DNA from: an uncultured Paracoccaceae bacterium
Lineage (GTDB): Bacteria > Pseudomonadota > Alphaproteobacteria > Rhodobacterales > Rhodobacteraceae
Length of the DNA stretch: 60,004 nucleotides
NCBI GenBank assembly: GCA_913061275.1
Contig: CAJXSR010000023.1
Coordinates: 1-60,004, forward strand
Direction: 5' to 3'
Made by a program: the position numbers and the translations under genes. Numbering within the stretch: the first letter of the stretch is position 1; every line of letters starts with the position of its first letter. The notes beneath the pieces are model-generated. The model had not been told where the DNA came from. It searched no databases and was given only the letters and a program-made list of their open reading frames with translations. This document shows positions 9,141-19,241 of the stretch, piece by piece.

Positions 9141-9809
9141 ATGACAACAATGGTTAAGCGTTTGGCCCAAGGGCTGGGTATTACAGTTACAGGTTTGGTT
9201 TATGGCTCATCTGCTATTGCTGATGGTCCTATTGATATTCGGGTAAAACTAGCGTCACATCTTACAGATGAACGCGTAGCATTTCAGGCAGTTAGTTCTG
9301 AACGTGTTGATATGCTAACTGGCAAAGCCCCGCTAAAAGGATATTTGGGAGCAAGTTCAACTGGTCGAAATGTAACCACAATAGAACAGATTAATGCGCT
9401 TCCACGTGCAAACGGGAATTCCGAATGGAGATGTTTAACCGAAGCGCTGTATTTTGAAGCACGCGGTGAAAAACTTCAGGGGCAATTTGCCGTGGCTGAA
9501 GTTATTTTGAACCGCCGTGACAGTCGTAAGTTTCCAAGTTCTGTTTGCGCTGTGATTGGTCAAGGAACCACGTCTGGTAAAAAATATGCTTGCCAGTTTT
9601 CATATAAATGTGATGGCCGCGCCGAAGTTTTTTCTGAAGGTAAAGCCTATGTTCTGGTTGGTAAAGTTGCGCGCCTAATGTTAGATGGTAAGCCGCGCAC
9701 AATAACAAAAGGGGCGACATTTTATCATAGCCGCTCTGTTAGCCCAAGCTGGTCACGTAAATTTCACCGTACGGCAAAAGTTGGCAGACATTATTTTTAC
9801 CGTGGTTAA
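9141..9809 (+). CDS. Secreted SleB-like cell wall hydrolase
   Basis: This protein of about 222 residues has a hydrophobic N-terminal segment (GLGITVTGLVYGSSAIA) that looks like a signal peptide. The C-terminal two thirds are a Hydrolase_2 (SleB-type) domain: CLTEALYFEARGE with the catalytic Glu, AVAEVILNRRDS, FPSSVCAVIGQG, CQFSYKCDG and GATFYHS. Such enzymes cut peptidoglycan in the periplasm, probably as lytic transglycosylases. The ATG at 9141 is used; a GTG at 9129 is also in frame. The 170-nt gap before it is AT-rich and should hold its promoter. It precedes the folate cluster but has no clear functional tie to it. Confidence 0.88.
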   Translation: MTTMVKRLAQGLGITVTGLVYGSSAIADGPIDIRVKLASHLTDERVAFQAVSSERVDMLTGKAPLKGYLGASSTGRNVTTIEQINALPRANGNSEWRCLTEALYFEARGEKLQGQFAVAEVILNRRDSRKFPSSVCAVIGQGTTSGKKYACQFSYKCDGRAEVFSEGKAYVLVGKVARLMLDGKPRTITKGATFYHSRSVSPSWSRKFHRTAKVGRHYFYRG

Positions 9810-9876
9810 AGCCTGAAATTTATACTTGTGATCGTTTCTTTGGGGCGGTACGTGGTTGTGTAAAGCGAGTATAATC

Positions 9877-10755
9877 ATGACCCAAGACCCTTCAACTACT
9901 ATGGATCCATTAGATCGTATTTGTGTGCGAGATTTCACCCTAGAGGTAGATATTGGTGCTTTTCAATCTGAACGCGGTGCATTGCAACGTATCAGGTTTA
10001 ACGTAGTGTTAGAGGTAGCACACAGCACTGCGGCTGACTTTGATGATGTCGATCTGGTTCTATCTTATGATACAATCACCGAGGCAATTCATGCCCAACT
10101 GGCAGCAGAACGGTTGAATTTGCTGGAAACTTTAGCAGAGCGTATTGCTGAAGCTTTATTGCTGTACCCGCGTGCTATGCGTGTTCATGTGGGTATTGAA
10201 AAACTGGATCGTATTCCCGGAACCTTGGGTATTGAAATCACCCGCAGCAAACAAAATGCGCAAAGCGTTGCTGTTGATGAACAAAACAAGGGTGCAATGA
10301 TTGTGTTTATGCCCAATCATGTTTTGCACGGTAAAAAGCTTACGGAATGGTTGGATGCGTTAAAATCGCATCAAAACCCTGTTATTATTTGCCTAGAGCC
10401 AGCATTGGAAGTGCAGCCTGAAACGGGTAAAGCACTGCTTGATCGGCGTATTGGTTTGTTATCCATAGAACAAAACGCGTGGGTTTTGGCTGCAAAAGAT
10501 GATCGGTGTGTAGTGGTTGATAGCCGCACAGAACTTGATTGGGCGATAAATAATGGCCAATTATCTGTTTGGGCGCCTTCAAAGATTGTATTGGATGCGG
10601 TAAATAAACCAGTTGCAGGGCCAAATGCACCACTGGCCTTGGCACAATGGTTTGCGGAAGAATTTTCAAATGCTTCAATATCTGTGCTTAGTCATTATGA
10701 AGTTGAAGATACTATGCTGAATGTACGTGTGATTAAGACGGTTACAGACATATAG
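9877..10755 (+). CDS. folB: Dihydroneopterin aldolase (FolB) with a long C-terminal extension
   Basis: Residues about 9-120 are a FolB domain: DRICVRDFTLEVDIGAFQSE, DDVDLVLSYDTITEAI, LLETLAERIAEALL and VGIEKLDRIPGTLGIEITR. FolB splits 7,8-dihydroneopterin to 6-hydroxymethyl-7,8-dihydropterin and glycolaldehyde in folate synthesis. The remaining 165 or so residues are extra compared with the usual 120-residue enzyme. This part includes VVDSRTELDWAINNGQLSVW and loosely resembles the end of an amino-acid-kinase fold. Extended FolB proteins are familiar in Rhodobacterales, but the role of the tail is unknown. The start is the ATG at 9877; ATG 9901 is possible. It is first in folB-AAC-folP-glmM. 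Confidence 0.88.
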   Translation: MTQDPSTTMDPLDRICVRDFTLEVDIGAFQSERGALQRIRFNVVLEVAHSTAADFDDVDLVLSYDTITEAIHAQLAAERLNLLETLAERIAEALLLYPRAMRVHVGIEKLDRIPGTLGIEITRSKQNAQSVAVDEQNKGAMIVFMPNHVLHGKKLTEWLDALKSHQNPVIICLEPALEVQPETGKALLDRRIGLLSIEQNAWVLAAKDDRCVVVDSRTELDWAINNGQLSVWAPSKIVLDAVNKPVAGPNAPLALAQWFAEEFSNASISVLSHYEVEDTMLNVRVIKTVTDI

Positions 10756-10815
10756 AGGCTTGCCAGTTTACGGGCAGGGCTGCTAAAATAGCGGCAAGTA
10801 TAAGGGATAAGCGAA

Positions 10816-11259
10816 ATGGATGTTTTGATACGTGAAATTCGCAAATCCGATCATGACATGTGGTTAAGTATGTATCGGCGGCTCTGGCCAAACTATACTG
10901 ATGAAGCATTAGTAGCCGAAATGAACCGCATATTTAAATCCAGCAAACGGTCTGCTTATGTAGCTTTGGTAGGGGAACATTCTGCTGGTTTTGCTGAATA
11001 TGCGCTGCGTGATTATGCAAATGGATGCAATTCGCAACCGGTGCCTTTCTTGGAAGGTGTCTGGGTAAGTGAAGAATACCGCGCCCAAGGAATTGCCAAA
11101 GCTTTGGTGCAGTATCTGGAAAAAAAGGCACAAATGGCGGGGTTCAAAGAGTTTGGTTCGGATGTGGAACTTAGCAATTACCCATCACAAATAATGCACG
11201 AGCGGCTGGGATTTGAGAAAACAGAAACTGTAATATTCTACCGTAAGATATTGGATTAA
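10816..11259 (+). CDS. GNAT acetyltransferase resembling aminoglycoside 6'-N-acetyltransferase type I
   Basis: The 147-residue GNAT-fold protein carries motifs I recognise from the AAC(6')-I subgroup of Acinetobacter and Serratia enzymes: WLSMYRRLWP near the N-terminus, LRDYANGCNSQPVPFLEGVW in the middle, the acetyl-CoA loop EEYRAQGIAKAL, and the closing GSDVELSNYPSQ then HERLGF and VIFYRKIL. Known members acetylate the 6' amino group of aminoglycosides in the cytoplasm. Here the physiological substrate could be another amine. It has a strong AAGGGATAAG ribosome site, sits 60 nt after folB and 4 nt before folP, and codon use looks native, so it appears to be a settled chromosomal gene rather than a cassette. 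Confidence 0.82.
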   Translation: MDVLIREIRKSDHDMWLSMYRRLWPNYTDEALVAEMNRIFKSSKRSAYVALVGEHSAGFAEYALRDYANGCNSQPVPFLEGVWVSEEYRAQGIAKALVQYLEKKAQMAGFKEFGSDVELSNYPSQIMHERLGFEKTETVIFYRKILD

Positions 11260-11263
11260 ATAG

Positions 11264-12262
11264 ATGTATTACTATCGCCCCCTCGCGCAAACAGATGCAG
11301 TCAGGCCTGATACCGCACATGTATTGGCAGACGGTTGGGCGTGGTTTTCACATGCTGAACGGATTAGTCGAAATGAAAAATCAGTTATAATTCCAGCCTG
11401 TGAAATACCCAGTGATACACTTGAAAACCTAACAAGCGCACGCGCCCCTGTTTGCGGCTTGGAGGTGGCATCGCCCAAAATCATGGCGGTATTGAATGTA
11501 ACCCCCGATAGTTTTTCGGATGGCGGGCAGCATTATGGTTTTGCGCGCGCTGTAGAACAGGCAAATCTATTGATTTCACAAGGTGCTGACTTGTTGGATA
11601 TTGGTGGAGAGTCTACGCGCCCAGGTGCAGATTTTGTAGAAATTGATGTAGAAATTGCACGTACAAAACCTGTGATCGACGCTTTGAAAACAGCGCAAGT
11701 TAAAACGCCACTATCGATTGATACACGTAAAGCGGGCGTTGCACGTGCCGCATTGAATGCGGGTGCAGTAATGTTCAACGATGTGACAGCCCTGCGTTAT
11801 GATGCGCAAAGCTTGCCACTTGTCGTGGAAAAACAGCCCTTTGTGTGTTTGATGCACAGTCCAAGTGACCCAAAAATCATGCAGAACAACCCTGTTTATG
11901 AAAATGTACTACTCGATGTTTATGACCATCTATGCGATCAGGTGGCGGTTTGTGTAAATGCGGGCATTGCCAAAGAACGCATCGTTCTTGATCCTGGCAT
12001 TGGATTTGGCAAAACCATAGATCACAATTTGCAACTGATCCGAGGCGTGTCGCTATTTCACGGCATAGGATGCCCTGTTTTACTGGGTGTTTCACGAAAA
12101 CGCTTCATAGGTGAGATAGGTCTTGCGCAAAAACCCGCTGATCGGGTTGCGGGTTCTATTGCAATAGCCCTAGAAGGTTTGCGACAAGGGGTGCAGGTTC
12201 TACGGGTGCACGATGTTTGGCAAACGAAACAAGCGGTTCGTCTTTGGCAGGCAGCATTATAA
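11264..12262 (+). CDS. folP: Dihydropteroate synthase
   Basis: The 332-residue protein has the FolP signatures [15 protein letters not shown] and [11 protein letters not shown], followed by [39 protein letters not shown] and LLGVSRKRF. It joins hydroxymethyl-dihydropterin pyrophosphate to p-aminobenzoate and is the sulfonamide target. About 70 residues precede the catalytic TIM barrel (starting [13 protein letters not shown]), an N-terminal extension also usual in Rhodobacterales. The start is the ATG at 11264, 4 nt after the preceding stop. glmM begins 14 nt downstream, the widespread folP-glmM pairing. Confidence 0.96.
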   Translation: MYYYRPLAQTDAVRPDTAHVLADGWAWFSHAERISRNEKSVIIPACEIPSDTLENLTSARAPVCGLEVASPKIMAVLNVTPDSFSDGGQHYGFARAVEQANLLISQGADLLDIGGESTRPGADFVEIDVEIARTKPVIDALKTAQVKTPLSIDTRKAGVARAALNAGAVMFNDVTALRYDAQSLPLVVEKQPFVCLMHSPSDPKIMQNNPVYENVLLDVYDHLCDQVAVCVNAGIAKERIVLDPGIGFGKTIDHNLQLIRGVSLFHGIGCPVLLGVSRKRFIGEIGLAQKPADRVAGSIAIALEGLRQGVQVLRVHDVWQTKQAVRLWQAAL

Positions 12263-12276
12263 AAGGTATTAGATTA

Positions 12277-13614
12277 ATGGGGCGTAAATATTTTGGCACT
12301 GACGGTGTGCGCGGCTTGGCAAATACCCATCCAATGACGGCAGAAATGGCCCTTAAACTTGGGGCCGCTGCTGGGCGCTATTTTAGGCGTGACCAAAAAA
12401 GTCACCGTGTGGTGATTGGCAAAGATACCCGTCGTTCCAGTTATATGATTGAAGCGGCATTAACCGCAGGTTTTGCCTCTACTGGTATGGAAGTGTTTTT
12501 GTTGGGGCCGGTGCCTACACCTGCCGTGGGCATGTTGGCGCGATCCATGCGTGCAGATGTGGGGGTTATGATTTCAGCTTCGCACAATCCCTACCATGAT
12601 AATGGCATCAAATTTTTCGGGCCAGACGGGTTTAAACTGTCGGATACTGCGGAAGAAGAAATAGAGCAACTTGTTGACGGTGAAATTAATCTTGCTGCCC
12701 CTGAAAACATTGGCCACGTCAAACGTATTGATGATGGTTTAGGCCGGTATATGGAGTTTTCCAAAACCGCTTTCCCGCGTGGTAAAGTTTTAGATGGCAT
12801 TAAAGTGGTTATTGATTGTGCAAATGGTGCTGGTTATAAAGCTGCCCCGACAGTTTTGTGGGAACTAGGTGCAGAGGTTATACCGATGGGTATTACACCG
12901 GATGGGTTCAATATTAATTCTAACTGTGGTTCTACCCATCCGCAAATTGCGGCACAAATGGTTATAGGCACAGGTGCGGATGTTGGCATTTGTCTGGACG
13001 GTGATGCTGACCGGGTCATGATAATCGATGAAAAAGGCAAAGTCGCAGACGGGGATCAGTTGATGGGATTAATCGCCTGTCAATGGGCCGATCTGGGCCG
13101 CCTTGCAGAGGATACGCTTGTAGCGACGGTTATGTCCAATATGGGATTGGAAAAACACCTTACAGGTCGCGGGCTTAACCTGTTGCGAACAGGTGTAGGC
13201 GATCGATATGTCGTTCAGGCGATGCGCCAAGGCGGATATAATCTAGGTGGTGAACAATCTGGCCATATCGTGATGAGCGATTTTGTGACCACGGGCGATG
13301 GCCTTTTGGCAGGATTGCAGTTTTTACGGGCAATGGTTGAAACGCAAAAGCCTGCCAGTGAATTGGCGGGTGTTTTTGAACCTTACCCACAGTTATTGGA
13401 AAATATCCGTTATCAAAACACAGACCCTTTATTGTCTTCACATGTTCATGAAGCGATTAATGATGGTGAAGCCGAACTTGGTGCAAAAGGCCGCTTACTA
13501 ATCCGCAAATCAGGCACAGAACCATTGGTGCGTGTTATGGGCGAATGCGAAGATGCGGCACTTTTACAAAAAGTTGTAACCGATATTAGCAATGCTGTTA
13601 GGGCTGCCGCTTAA
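12277..13614 (+). CDS. glmM: Phosphoglucosamine mutase
   Basis: The 445-residue protein begins [16 protein letters not shown] and contains the active-site loop [13 protein letters not shown], with Ser102 as the residue that carries the phosphate. It also has the metal loop DGDADR and the sugar-binding loop GGEQSGHI, and ends with the phosphate-binding [12 protein letters not shown]. It interconverts glucosamine 6-phosphate and 1-phosphate on the path to UDP-GlcNAc for peptidoglycan and LPS. The frame is open 20 codons upstream inside folP, but ATG 12277 with AAAAGG before it is the family start. The end overlaps the convergent EamA gene by 17 nt. Confidence 0.97.
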   Translation: MGRKYFGTDGVRGLANTHPMTAEMALKLGAAAGRYFRRDQKSHRVVIGKDTRRSSYMIEAALTAGFASTGMEVFLLGPVPTPAVGMLARSMRADVGVMISASHNPYHDNGIKFFGPDGFKLSDTAEEEIEQLVDGEINLAAPENIGHVKRIDDGLGRYMEFSKTAFPRGKVLDGIKVVIDCANGAGYKAAPTVLWELGAEVIPMGITPDGFNINSNCGSTHPQIAAQMVIGTGADVGICLDGDADRVMIIDEKGKVADGDQLMGLIACQWADLGRLAEDTLVATVMSNMGLEKHLTGRGLNLLRTGVGDRYVVQAMRQGGYNLGGEQSGHIVMSDFVTTGDGLLAGLQFLRAMVETQKPASELAGVFEPYPQLLENIRYQNTDPLLSSHVHEAINDGEAELGAKGRLLIRKSGTEPLVRVMGECEDAALLQKVVTDISNAVRAAA

Positions 13615-14518
13615 CAGTTTCCCACTGGCTTACGGCCAACCCCAATAAAATAAGGGTTACGGCACCAAAGAAGCTTGATGGGAATGTTTCGTTCAGGAAG
13701 GCAACACCAAATAGAACAGCCCATATGGGAACCTGATAATTTACAAGGCTCATAAATGTAGGGCCTGCTTTGTTAATTAAATTTACCAACATGATTGTAG
13801 CTATTGCAGTGGGGAATATCCCCAGATAGATAATCGCGGCAATCGCTTTGGTCTCTGGTATTGCAGGAACACCTTCAAAATAAAGTGCGACAGGCACCAT
13901 ACCGATTGTACCTACTAATAAGCCTGCCGCAGAATAGGATAGTAGCCCTACAGGCGGGCAGGTTCGGGTAATAATTGTGCCAATAGCATAACAAGCGGCC
14001 GCTCCTATGCAGGCCAATTTGGCAATGGGTTCTAAAGGGTCAGCACTTGCCCCTAGAAAACTGCTTGGCCCAACAAGGATGACAACGCCAATAAAACCTA
14101 TGATAAAACCAAGAACTTTCTTTCTAGTCATCTGGTCGCCTTGCGTCAGGAAATGGGCCAAAGGCAAGATTAGAAGTGGGACAACGGCCATTGATATACC
14201 TGCAAAACCTGATGGCACCCGTAACTGCCCCCAATTAAGTAAGGTAAACGGAATTGCATTGGTAAATATCCCCATACCGAAAATATGCAGCCATATGCGT
14301 TTATCAGTTGGGGTCTTGAATTTTGGCAGGCCGTTGCGGAAAATATAGGCAAAGCTAACCATAACGGTTGAAGCAATGATTAAACGAAGCGCTGAAATTG
14401 TCATTGGCCCAAAACCGGTTAATGCCAGTTTTGACCCCATAAAAGAGCCACCCCAGATTATGCCTAGAAAAATAAGGGCGGCCCAATTTGCGAAAGTATG
14501 GTGTTTAATGTCAGGCAT
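13598..14518 (-). CDS. EamA/DMT-superfamily transporter
   Basis: This is a 306-residue protein with ten predicted membrane helices arranged as two EamA repeats: [20 protein letters not shown] begins the first, and [17 protein letters not shown] begins the second. DMT transporters export or import small metabolites such as amino acids or nucleotide sugars across the inner membrane; the substrate is not predictable. The ATG at 14518 has GGATGA upstream. The gene stands alone, convergent with glmM, with a strong inverted repeat 45 nt before its start that may be an operator. Confidence 0.9.
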   Translation of the reverse strand: MPDIKHHTFANWAALIFLGIIWGGSFMGSKLALTGFGPMTISALRLIIASTVMVSFAYIFRNGLPKFKTPTDKRIWLHIFGMGIFTNAIPFTLLNWGQLRVPSGFAGISMAVVPLLILPLAHFLTQGDQMTRKKVLGFIIGFIGVVILVGPSSFLGASADPLEPIAKLACIGAAACYAIGTIITRTCPPVGLLSYSAAGLLVGTIGMVPVALYFEGVPAIPETKAIAAIIYLGIFPTAIATIMLVNLINKAGPTFMSLVNYQVPIWAVLFGVAFLNETFPSSFFGAVTLILLGLAVSQWETVKRQP

Positions 14519-14562
14519 TCTTCATCCAAATATGTATATGAAATCCGTACCTGTAGTTTTGG

Positions 14563-14586
14563 GGTATTGCACTAGCTTGCAATACC
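14563..14586 (-). promoter_or_regulatory. Inverted repeat upstream of the EamA transporter gene
   Basis: Two perfect 9-nt arms, GGTATTGCA and TGCAATACC, flank a 6-nt centre (CTAGCT). The site ends 45 nt before the transporter ATG. The size and symmetry fit an operator for a dimeric repressor, though an RNA hairpin is also possible. No regulator gene is adjacent to suggest the binding protein. Confidence 0.45.
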
Positions 14587-14690
14587 AAATTGATGGGTTG
14601 TTAACGATGTCTAACTGTTATCTGTTAAATAAGTGACAATTATCACATCTGTAATTGCCTGCACCTTAAGCATCAATATGCCCCAGATGA

Positions 14691-14726
14691 AAATAGCCGC
14701 CCTTTTGAATAAAGGCGGCTATTTTT
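14691..14726 (-). terminator. Rho-independent terminator of ilvC
   Basis: An 11-bp stem, AAATAGCCGCC at 14691-14701 with GGCGGCTATTT at 14714-14724, closes a 12-nt loop. It lies 17 nt beyond the ilvC stop. On the minus strand the GC-rich core is followed by a run of Ts from the A-rich flank, so it fits a terminator for leftward transcription. Confidence 0.8.
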
Positions 14727-14743
14727 TAGGAGTAGAACAAAAC

Positions 14744-15897
<1,154 letters not shown>

Positions 15898-16359
15898 ATG
15901 CAACAATTAGATGATTTAGACAGGCGCATCCTGCGTGCATTGCAAGATAACGCAACCTTAAGTGCAGCCCAACTCGGGGCGCGCGTGAATTTTCCTGCCG
16001 CATCTTGTTGGCGTAGGGTGGAACGAATGGAACGGGACGGGGTAATTGCCGCGCGCCGCGTTGTGCTGGATCCCAAAGCATTGGGGTATGAGGTAGAAGT
16101 GTCATTGCGTATCACCTTGGACAAAACCCAAACCAATGCGTTTGACAGCTTTATTGCGGCGGCCCGTGAAGTGCCAGAGGTTAATGAAATTCAAACTTTT
16201 TTGGGTCGTGTTGATGTGCGCCTGAACGTGCTGGCCCGCGATATGGCACATTACCAGCAGATTTACCGCACTCGTATTTTGAACCTGCCGCATATCGCAG
16301 ATATTGAAGCCTTGATGTTGATCGCCAACGTACTTGACCGCGAGGTTTTGCCACTATGA
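15898..16359 (+). CDS. Lrp/AsnC-family transcriptional regulator (first of a coupled pair)
   Basis: The 153-residue protein starts MQQLDDLDRRILRALQDNAT, the standard Lrp N-terminus. A winged helix-turn-helix follows to about residue 60 (LSAAQLGARVNFPAASCWRR), and then a RAM/AsnC effector domain (LGRVDVRLNVLARDMAHY, IADIEALMLI). Such proteins form octamers or larger assemblies that sense amino acids. No clear ribosome site is visible before the ATG at 15898. The end overlaps the next Lrp gene by 4 nt (ATGA). It is divergent from ilvC. Confidence 0.92.
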   Translation: MQQLDDLDRRILRALQDNATLSAAQLGARVNFPAASCWRRVERMERDGVIAARRVVLDPKALGYEVEVSLRITLDKTQTNAFDSFIAAAREVPEVNEIQTFLGRVDVRLNVLARDMAHYQQIYRTRILNLPHIADIEALMLIANVLDREVLPL

Positions 16360-16814
16360 TTGATCTGGATGATATTGACCGCGCAATATTGCGTGCCTTG
16401 CAAAAAGATGGAAACCTTTCTGCCGCCGCTTTGGCTAAAAAGGTTGATCTGTCACAACCCGCTGCATGGCGACGGGTGAAACGGTTGGAACAGGCGGGGA
16501 TTATCGCAGGCCGCCGTGTGGTGTTAGACAAGGAAAAACTGGGTTTTGGTGTCAGTGTTTTTTTAGGAGTGAAATTGGCCACCAAGGGCCGTGTTTCATT
16601 AGAAGATTTTGAACGCGCAGTTTGCGCCATTCCCGAAGTGCAGGTGGTACAACATGTTTTGGGCCTTTATGATTACCGCCTGAAAGTAGTGGCCCGCGAC
16701 ATTCCCGATTTTGAACGCGTGTTGCGACGGCGCATTATGACCCTGCCAGGCGTGGGCGATGTTGAGGCCAATGTGCTGTTGTCCGAGGAAAAGCGACATA
16801 TTGCACTTGGCTAA
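16356..16814 (+). CDS. Lrp/AsnC-family transcriptional regulator (second of a coupled pair)
   Basis: The 152-residue protein begins MIDLDDIDRAILRALQKDGN and has the same winged-helix plus AsnC ligand domain as the gene before it (LSAAALAKKVDLSQPAAWRR; LGLYDYRLKVVARDIPDF). The two proteins are clear paralogues but far from identical, so the pair is an old duplication, and they may form mixed oligomers. The ATGA overlap indicates translational coupling. The class V aminotransferase gene follows after 65 nt in the same direction and is a plausible target. Confidence 0.92.
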   Translation: MIDLDDIDRAILRALQKDGNLSAAALAKKVDLSQPAAWRRVKRLEQAGIIAGRRVVLDKEKLGFGVSVFLGVKLATKGRVSLEDFERAVCAIPEVQVVQHVLGLYDYRLKVVARDIPDFERVLRRRIMTLPGVGDVEANVLLSEEKRHIALG

Positions 16815-16879
16815 TAAATAGAACTCGACAGGTTATAAATGATCTGTAAGGGTTCATAAAACAAAACGAGGTTTCCCAA

Positions 16880-18007
16880 ATGTCTGCCCTATTACCAAAC
16901 GTCGATCCCGAAGGATTGCTTGAATTTTCCGTAGTTTTCACTGACCGCTCGCTAAACCATATGTCTGCGCAATTCCAAGGTGTAATGCGTGACATTAATG
17001 AGATGTTGTTGGGTGTTTATAACGCCAAAGCCTGCGCAATTATCCCTGGTGGTGGCACTTTTGCAATGGAAGCGGTTGCACGTCAGTTTGCAACCGATCA
17101 AAAGGCGTTAATTCTGCGCAATGGTTGGTTCTCTTTTCGTTGGACGCAGATCTTTGATGCTTGCAACATGCCGTCGGAAGATTATGTGATGAAGGCGCGC
17201 CGTTCAGGCAACGCCCACCAATCCCCCTTTGCACCAGCCCCGATTGATGAGGTTATAGCAAAGATCAAAGCAGAAGAACCCGCCGTTGTGTTCGCACCAC
17301 ACGTGGAAACTTCCAGCGGTATGATATTACCTGATGATTATATCAAAGCGGTAGCGGATGCGGTGCATTCTGTGGGTGGTTTGTTTGTGCTTGATTGCAT
17401 TGCATCGGGTTGTATCTGGGTTGATATGGCCGCCACAGGTGTGGATGTGCTAATCTCGGCACCGCAAAAAGGCTGGTCAGCGTCGCCTTGTGCGGGCCTT
17501 GTGATGATGTCGGATGCGGCTATCGCACGTATGGGTGAAACTGAGGGCACCAGCTTTTCAGCCAATCTGAAAACATGGTCGAATATCATGAATGCCTTCA
17601 CAGGTGGCGGTCATGCGTATCACGCAACAATGCCCACAGACGCATTGAAAGATTTCCGCGACACTATGCTGGAAACCCGTGACTACGGTTTTGATAAGCT
17701 AAAACTGGCACAACAAGAGTTAGGCGATAAGGTGCGTGCAGTCCTTGCAACACGCGGGTTTACATCCGTAGCTGCCACAGGTTTTGGCGCCCCCGGTGTT
17801 GTGGTCAGTTATACTGATGATGCAGGCCTGCAAAACGGCAGCAAGTTTTCTGCCCAAGGTGTGCAGATTGCAGCAGGCGTTCCATTGCGGTGTGATGAGC
17901 CAGAAGATTATTCAACATTCCGTCTGGGCCTGTTTGGTCTGGACAAGCTTTATGATGTGGACGCAACGGTTGCACGTTTGGAAGCGGTATTGGATCAGGT
18001 TGCCTAA
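16880..18007 (+). CDS. Class V PLP-dependent aminotransferase
   Basis: The 375-residue protein has a class V aminotransferase fold: IIPGGGTFAMEAVARQF near the cofactor phosphate site, VFAPHVETSSGMI, FVLDCIASGCIWVDMAATG with the Asp that contacts the pyridine ring, and SAPQKGWSASPCAGLVMMS, where Lys197 should bind PLP. Members include alanine-glyoxylate, serine-glyoxylate and related enzymes; the amino donor here cannot be fixed. A CGAGG ribosome site precedes the ATG at 16880. It follows the two Lrp genes and may be their target. The end overlaps the convergent ubiH-like gene by 4 nt. Confidence 0.88.
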   Translation: MSALLPNVDPEGLLEFSVVFTDRSLNHMSAQFQGVMRDINEMLLGVYNAKACAIIPGGGTFAMEAVARQFATDQKALILRNGWFSFRWTQIFDACNMPSEDYVMKARRSGNAHQSPFAPAPIDEVIAKIKAEEPAVVFAPHVETSSGMILPDDYIKAVADAVHSVGGLFVLDCIASGCIWVDMAATGVDVLISAPQKGWSASPCAGLVMMSDAAIARMGETEGTSFSANLKTWSNIMNAFTGGGHAYHATMPTDALKDFRDTMLETRDYGFDKLKLAQQELGDKVRAVLATRGFTSVAATGFGAPGVVVSYTDDAGLQNGSKFSAQGVQIAAGVPLRCDEPEDYSTFRLGLFGLDKLYDVDATVARLEAVLDQVA

Positions 18008-19203
18008 ACGCTACCCAATCCCTTGCGCATCAGGTTTTTACGAACAGGGGCAAACCCATGCAAGGTTTGTAACCCCTTCAGACGTAAGGCTTTCAGCGTA
18101 TCACTGTCGGTCATTGCCGCGCGGTTCAACATATTTACCCCGTTCACGCGCATTTTTATGTCACCAAAACGGGCTTTTTGGTATGCGGCCAGCATATCTG
18201 GGCTGCCAATGTTATCAGGGTTTTCAAGGCTTAAATCTAACAGGTATTGAATATCGGTCAGGCTCATGTTCAGGCCTTGCGCCCCAATAGGTGGAATAAC
18301 ATGGGCGGCTTCTGCGATCAGGGCGGTGCGCGGGCCGTATAATTTATCGGCCAAACGGCTGATAATAGGCCAGATCATGCGGCGGCTTTCCAGTTTTAGA
18401 TCACCTAAAATATTACATGACCGCGCGTTTGCCGTTGCAATAAACGTTGCATCATCCATTGCCATCAGATCGGCAGCTTTGGCGCCTTTTTCCATCCAAA
18501 CCACGGCAGAGTAATGCGTACCATCAACATCGTTCAAAGGGACAACGGTAAAAGGCCCGCCTGATCGGTGAATTTCAGTAGAGATGTTTTCATGACTGCA
18601 CGGGTGCGACACAGAAAATACAATCGCCTTTTGCCCAAACCGCCACGTTTTAGCATCAATCCCCATCATATCGCGGGTAGGTGAATTGCGCCCATCTGCG
18701 GCCAGCACCAGTTTGCAATCGACTTGGGTTTGATTGGAAAGTTGTACATAGGCGCGATCAGTGCGCGGCGTAATCCGTTTGGTTTCAACCCCTGTCAGAA
18801 ACGTCACGTTATCCAACTCCTCGATGCGCTTCAACATTTCACGACCTAACAACCAGTTGGGCAAGTTCCATGCGAAAGGTTCATCCGATATCTCGGACGC
18901 CACAAAATCTGCAACGGTGCGCACTTCATTCACTTCGCCACCCGCATCGGCAAGACGCATAATCTCTAGCGGAGTGGCGTAAAGTTCAAGATGCGCCCAT
19001 ATTCCCGCCGTTATCAGTGTATTGCGGGCAGGTTGTAAAAATGCGGTGCTGCGCAGGTCTGATTTTGGATCAGTCACTTCAGTCACAGGGGGGGCAGGGT
19101 CAACGCATACTATTTTAAATCCTGCCGACCCAAAGGCGCAAGCTGCCGTCAGGCCAGCAATACCACCGCCTGATATCATGATGTCTGTGTTGATACGTTT
19201 CAT
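18004..19203 (-). CDS. UbiH/UbiF/COQ6-family FAD-dependent ubiquinone-biosynthesis hydroxylase
   Basis: This 399-residue flavoprotein has the FAD dinucleotide loop ISGGGIAGLTAACAFGSAG at the N-terminus, the middle motif LVLAADGRNSPTR, and the second FAD loop LIAEAAHVIPPIGAQGLNMS. In many relatives that last motif reads GDAAH; the EAAH form is also seen in alphaproteobacterial UbiH-like enzymes. These monooxygenases hydroxylate the ubiquinone ring at the inner membrane. Which ring position is used cannot be decided by eye, so no symbol is given. A TAGG site precedes the ATG at 19203. Confidence 0.9.
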   Translation of the reverse strand: MKRINTDIMISGGGIAGLTAACAFGSAGFKIVCVDPAPPVTEVTDPKSDLRSTAFLQPARNTLITAGIWAHLELYATPLEIMRLADAGGEVNEVRTVADFVASEISDEPFAWNLPNWLLGREMLKRIEELDNVTFLTGVETKRITPRTDRAYVQLSNQTQVDCKLVLAADGRNSPTRDMMGIDAKTWRFGQKAIVFSVSHPCSHENISTEIHRSGGPFTVVPLNDVDGTHYSAVVWMEKGAKAADLMAMDDATFIATANARSCNILGDLKLESRRMIWPIISRLADKLYGPRTALIAEAAHVIPPIGAQGLNMSLTDIQYLLDLSLENPDNIGSPDMLAAYQKARFGDIKMRVNGVNMLNRAAMTDSDTLKALRLKGLQTLHGFAPVRKNLMRKGLGSV

Positions 19204-19241
19204 ATTCTAAACCTAGGCTGAAGTGCAGGCATCTGAAAGGC

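Noticed and set aside
9856-9876. TTG at 9856 as the folB start
   Set aside because: The ATG at 9877 has a more usual start codon, and the extra seven residues add no conserved sequence.
10816-11259. The AAC(6')-like gene as an integron cassette
   Set aside because: No attC-like site or integrase is present and codon use matches the neighbours.
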